Assembly: GCF_014640335.1 (NCBI RefSeq)
Contig: NZ_BMGT01000001.1
Location: 620,001-684,000, forward strand
Direction of reading: 5' to 3'
DNA: 64,000 bases
Origin: Edaphobacter dinghuensis
GTDB taxonomy: Bacteria; Acidobacteriota; Terriglobia; Terriglobales; Acidobacteriaceae
Both the position numbers and the translations under genes were made by a program. Positions 61,990 to 64,000 of this stretch are shown here, piece by piece. The stretch's first letter is position 1; each line of letters starts with the position of its first letter. Under the pieces are notes generated by a model, which worked only from the letters and a program-made list of their open reading frames with translations, was not told where the DNA came from and searched no databases.

Positions 61990-63864
61990 CTATTGGTTTT
62001 CACTGCTCTTGGTTATATCTTTCACAGCATCGAAGAACGACTTGGAGTCTTTGGTGCGGTGAATCCTCCCGTTGATCACATCGTCCCATGTGATGTAGGG
62101 ATAGAGATTATGAGTTTTGGCCTGCTCTTCGAACAGAGCTTTTAGTTCAGCCAACTTCTCGGGATACTTTTTGGCTAAGTCAATTCGCTCTGTGTAGTCG
62201 TCATTCAGGTTGTAGAGTTCCCACGCGTTTTCATCAAAGGCTTGTTTGCTCGCCGCGTTTCCAGTGATCAGGCTGTTGGGATAAGGCAATTCGGCTTTCC
62301 ACCCATCTTTATAAATCGCTCTTGAGCCAAAGATGTAGTAGTACTGCACGGTGTGGCGGGAGGGCGCCTTGGCATCATTGATCGAGTACGCCAGGGAAGT
62401 TCCCTCAATGGGCTGCTGCTTGATTCCCCTGATCTCGTCGGGCGCCTTGACGCCAACAAGATCGAGTGTCGTCGGAAGAATGTCAATTACGTGACTGTAC
62501 TGAGTACGAATTCCTCCTTTGTCCTTAATTCCTTTCGGGTAAAAGACAATAAGCGGATTGTGAGTACCGCCTTCACTATTCGCGTCCTCCTTCCAGTACT
62601 TGAAAGGAGTATTTGCGGCCTGTGCCCAACCAAGTGGATAATTCCCCTCGACAGCAGCGGGCGTACCAATCTCCCCAATCTTTCTCAAGTTATAAGCAAT
62701 GTTTTCTTTTTCCGGTAAAGTAGCGCTCACTAAAGAGCGATCGATATCCCCGTTCAAAGTGCCTTCTTTGCTTGCGCCATTGTCGCCAATCGAAATGAAT
62801 ATAAGCGTATTGTCCAATTGGTTGATCTCTTTTAAGTGGTTGATCAAGCGGCCAACTTCATAATCTGTGTACGTCAAGTAGCCTGCGTACACTTCCATGA
62901 AGCGTGCATAAAGTTTTTTCTCGTCCGGTGATAACTGGTCCCATGCCTTAATATCCGGGTTGCGCTCAGGAAGTTTTGCATCGGCAGGAATAACGCCGAG
63001 TTTTTTCTGACGTTCAAAAACCTCCTCACGATAAGCATCCCAGCCCTTGTCGAATTTGCCCTTGTATTGATCGCTCCAGTATCTGTCTACCTGGTGCGGA
63101 GCATGCGTGGCGCCGGGTGCGTAATAAAGAAAAAATGGCTTTTCCGGAGCTACCCTCTCCTGACGATCGATATAGCTGATGGCTTTATCGGTGATCTGAG
63201 CGTTCAGGTGGCGGCCATCGGGACGGACGTGGGCCTGATCTTCCACCAGGTCCGGCTTGTATTGATCGGTTTGCGAACCAAGGAATCCGAAGAAGTGGTC
63301 AAAACCTTTTCCGGTTGGCCAGCGATCAAATGGCCCTGCATCGGTCGCATCTTCGTCAGGAGTTACACCGTATTTTCCAACTGCGAATGTGTTGTAGCCA
63401 TTCGCACGAAGGATCTCTGCAATGGTTCCGGCTGAGGACGGAATTCTGCCATCCCAGCCGGGGAATCCGGCGGACATAACCGTGTGTGAAAATCCAGCTT
63501 CGTGCACGGAGGAGCTGTTACGGCCAGTCAGCAGCGCTGCGCGGGTTGGGGCGCAGATCGCGGTTGTATGGAAGTTTGTATAACGCAAACCATTGTTAGC
63601 CAGACTGTCAAACGTGGGAGTCTGGATGAGGCCGCCGAATGTGTTGGCAGCGCCAAAGCCCACATCATCGAGGAGGATCCACACTACGTTGGGGGCACCT
63701 GCAGGTGCCTTCACAGGCTCCGGCCACCATTCTTTTGACTGGGCGAGGGTTCTGCCAACGACTCCCTGATACGGCTGTGGCGTTTGAGCATGCAGTGAGA
63801 GACTCAGACTCGTCGTAAATATTAACGTCGAGATCAACTTATTCAGTACGCTTTTCTCTTTCAT
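61990..63864 (-). CDS. Exported type I arylsulfatase
   Basis: 624 residues; AGGAGATCT precedes ATG 63864. A signal peptide ends near LHAQ. The sulfatase motif CAPTRAALLTGR gives C104 as the residue to be converted to formylglycine (CxPxR). Metal ligands appear in ILLDDVGFG and SIGDNGA, and HAPHQ is present. The domain order and length fit large arylsulfatases (S1_4-like group). The gene lies upstream of its likely maturase (FGE) in one operon. Codon use is more AT-rich than most of the window. The sulfated substrate is unknown, but the glycosidase context suggests a polysaccharide. Confidence 0.92.
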   Translation of the reverse strand: MKEKSVLNKLISTLIFTTSLSLSLHAQTPQPYQGVVGRTLAQSKEWWPEPVKAPAGAPNVVWILLDDVGFGAANTFGGLIQTPTFDSLANNGLRYTNFHTTAICAPTRAALLTGRNSSSVHEAGFSHTVMSAGFPGWDGRIPSSAGTIAEILRANGYNTFAVGKYGVTPDEDATDAGPFDRWPTGKGFDHFFGFLGSQTDQYKPDLVEDQAHVRPDGRHLNAQITDKAISYIDRQERVAPEKPFFLYYAPGATHAPHQVDRYWSDQYKGKFDKGWDAYREEVFERQKKLGVIPADAKLPERNPDIKAWDQLSPDEKKLYARFMEVYAGYLTYTDYEVGRLINHLKEINQLDNTLIFISIGDNGASKEGTLNGDIDRSLVSATLPEKENIAYNLRKIGEIGTPAAVEGNYPLGWAQAANTPFKYWKEDANSEGGTHNPLIVFYPKGIKDKGGIRTQYSHVIDILPTTLDLVGVKAPDEIRGIKQQPIEGTSLAYSINDAKAPSRHTVQYYYIFGSRAIYKDGWKAELPYPNSLITGNAASKQAFDENAWELYNLNDDYTERIDLAKKYPEKLAELKALFEEQAKTHNLYPYITWDDVINGRIHRTKDSKSFFDAVKDITKSSENQ

Positions 63865-64000
63865 AGATCTCCTGTTGGTTCAAGTTATTCAAAGAGGATT
63901 CGAGTACGTATCGAGCCCATCGTCGGCCCGTACGAAACCCGTGCCTTCTGCCCGAAAAGAGGTTTCCCTTCTCCAGGTAGTAGCAGTAAGTGCAATTGAG
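63839..64000 (-). pseudogene. Truncated anaerobic sulfatase-maturating (radical SAM) gene remnant
   Basis: On the - strand from the window edge the frame reads LNCTYCYYLEKGNLF, matching the second and third cysteines and flanking YYLEK of the CxxxCxxC radical-SAM motif in anaerobic sulfatase-maturating enzymes. After about 20 codons the match fades; with a single-base frameshift it continues weakly as DDGLDTYSNPL then a stop. The unshifted frame closes at 63839, overlapping the sulfatase start. A full enzyme needs about 350 more residues after the motif, so the gene is broken. The N-terminal part is outside the window. Confidence 0.6.

Noticed and set aside
1..64000. tRNA, rRNA, CRISPR array, prophage or insertion-sequence transposase
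   Set aside because: Intergenic regions were read on both strands and no cloverleaf, regularly spaced repeat-spacer array, integrase or transposase motif was found.

Overview
The window looks like chromosomal DNA of a Terriglobia-type Acidobacteriota (Edaphobacter/Granulicella/Terriglobus-like). This is inferred from GC-rich coding sequence, four very large (about 1,090-1,175 aa) Oar-like TonB-dependent receptors with an N-terminal carboxypeptidase-regulatory-like domain and no SusD partner, a PadR regulator directly followed by an ADOP-type MacB/FtsX permease, two membrane-anchored winged-helix regulators with large extracytoplasmic domains, and many Tat- or Sec-exported glycosidases. No rRNA, tRNA, CRISPR array or transposase was recognised.

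Layout. 1-11 kb: 3' part of mutS2 (carrying an in-frame dispersed repeat), a UbiA-type prenyltransferase overlapping a polytopic membrane protein, a small membrane protein, and a three-gene heavy-metal RND efflux operon (outer-membrane factor, adaptor lipoprotein, pump). 11-23.5 kb: a carbohydrate block with a GH31 glucosidase/xylosidase, a GH130-like beta-propeller enzyme and a small exported protein in one operon, a membrane-bound winged-helix/beta-propeller regulator, TonB-dependent receptor 1 and an exported GH13 enzyme. 23.5-26 kb: XdhC, an M24 peptidase-like protein, a CHY zinc finger and a GAF/free-Met-sulfoxide reductase-like protein. 26-35 kb: receptors 2 and 3 flanking a ROK repressor, with a divergent promoter region carrying repeated ATACCATC sites. 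35-42 kb: OsmC, a small membrane protein, an NmrA-like reductase and a TetR regulator that appear to share an operator motif, an IPT/TIG lipoprotein, a decayed copy of the tetR 3' end, and an alpha/beta hydrolase. 42-49 kb: receptor 4 plus two exported glycosidase-like proteins in one operon, a likely polysaccharide utilisation locus of unassigned substrate. 49-54.5 kb: a membrane-anchored winged-helix-like protein, a Tat-exported GH28-like beta-helix protein, and a ThuA-domain protein whose fold is interrupted by an EF-hand pair. 54.5-64 kb: a more AT-rich accessory stretch with an exported hypothetical protein, a cupin, a GNAT acetyltransferase, PadR plus permease, and a type I sulfatase with its own formylglycine-generating enzyme. 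At the very end lies what looks like a truncated anaerobic sulfatase-maturating radical-SAM gene.

Functional reading. Most of the window serves capture and breakdown of plant or microbial polysaccharides: large receptors import oligosaccharides made by exported GH13/GH31/GH130/GH28/TIM-barrel/six-hairpin enzymes, with ROK and transmembrane winged-helix regulators sensing the products. The sulfatase/FGE pair would remove sulfate esters. The most unusual items are the in-frame repeat in mutS2, the EF-hand insertion in the ThuA protein, the apparent replacement of an oxygen-sensitive sulfatase-maturation enzyme by an oxygen-dependent one, and the uncharacterised receptor-4 glycosidase locus. All names rest on reading the sequence and recalled family motifs; no database search was run.
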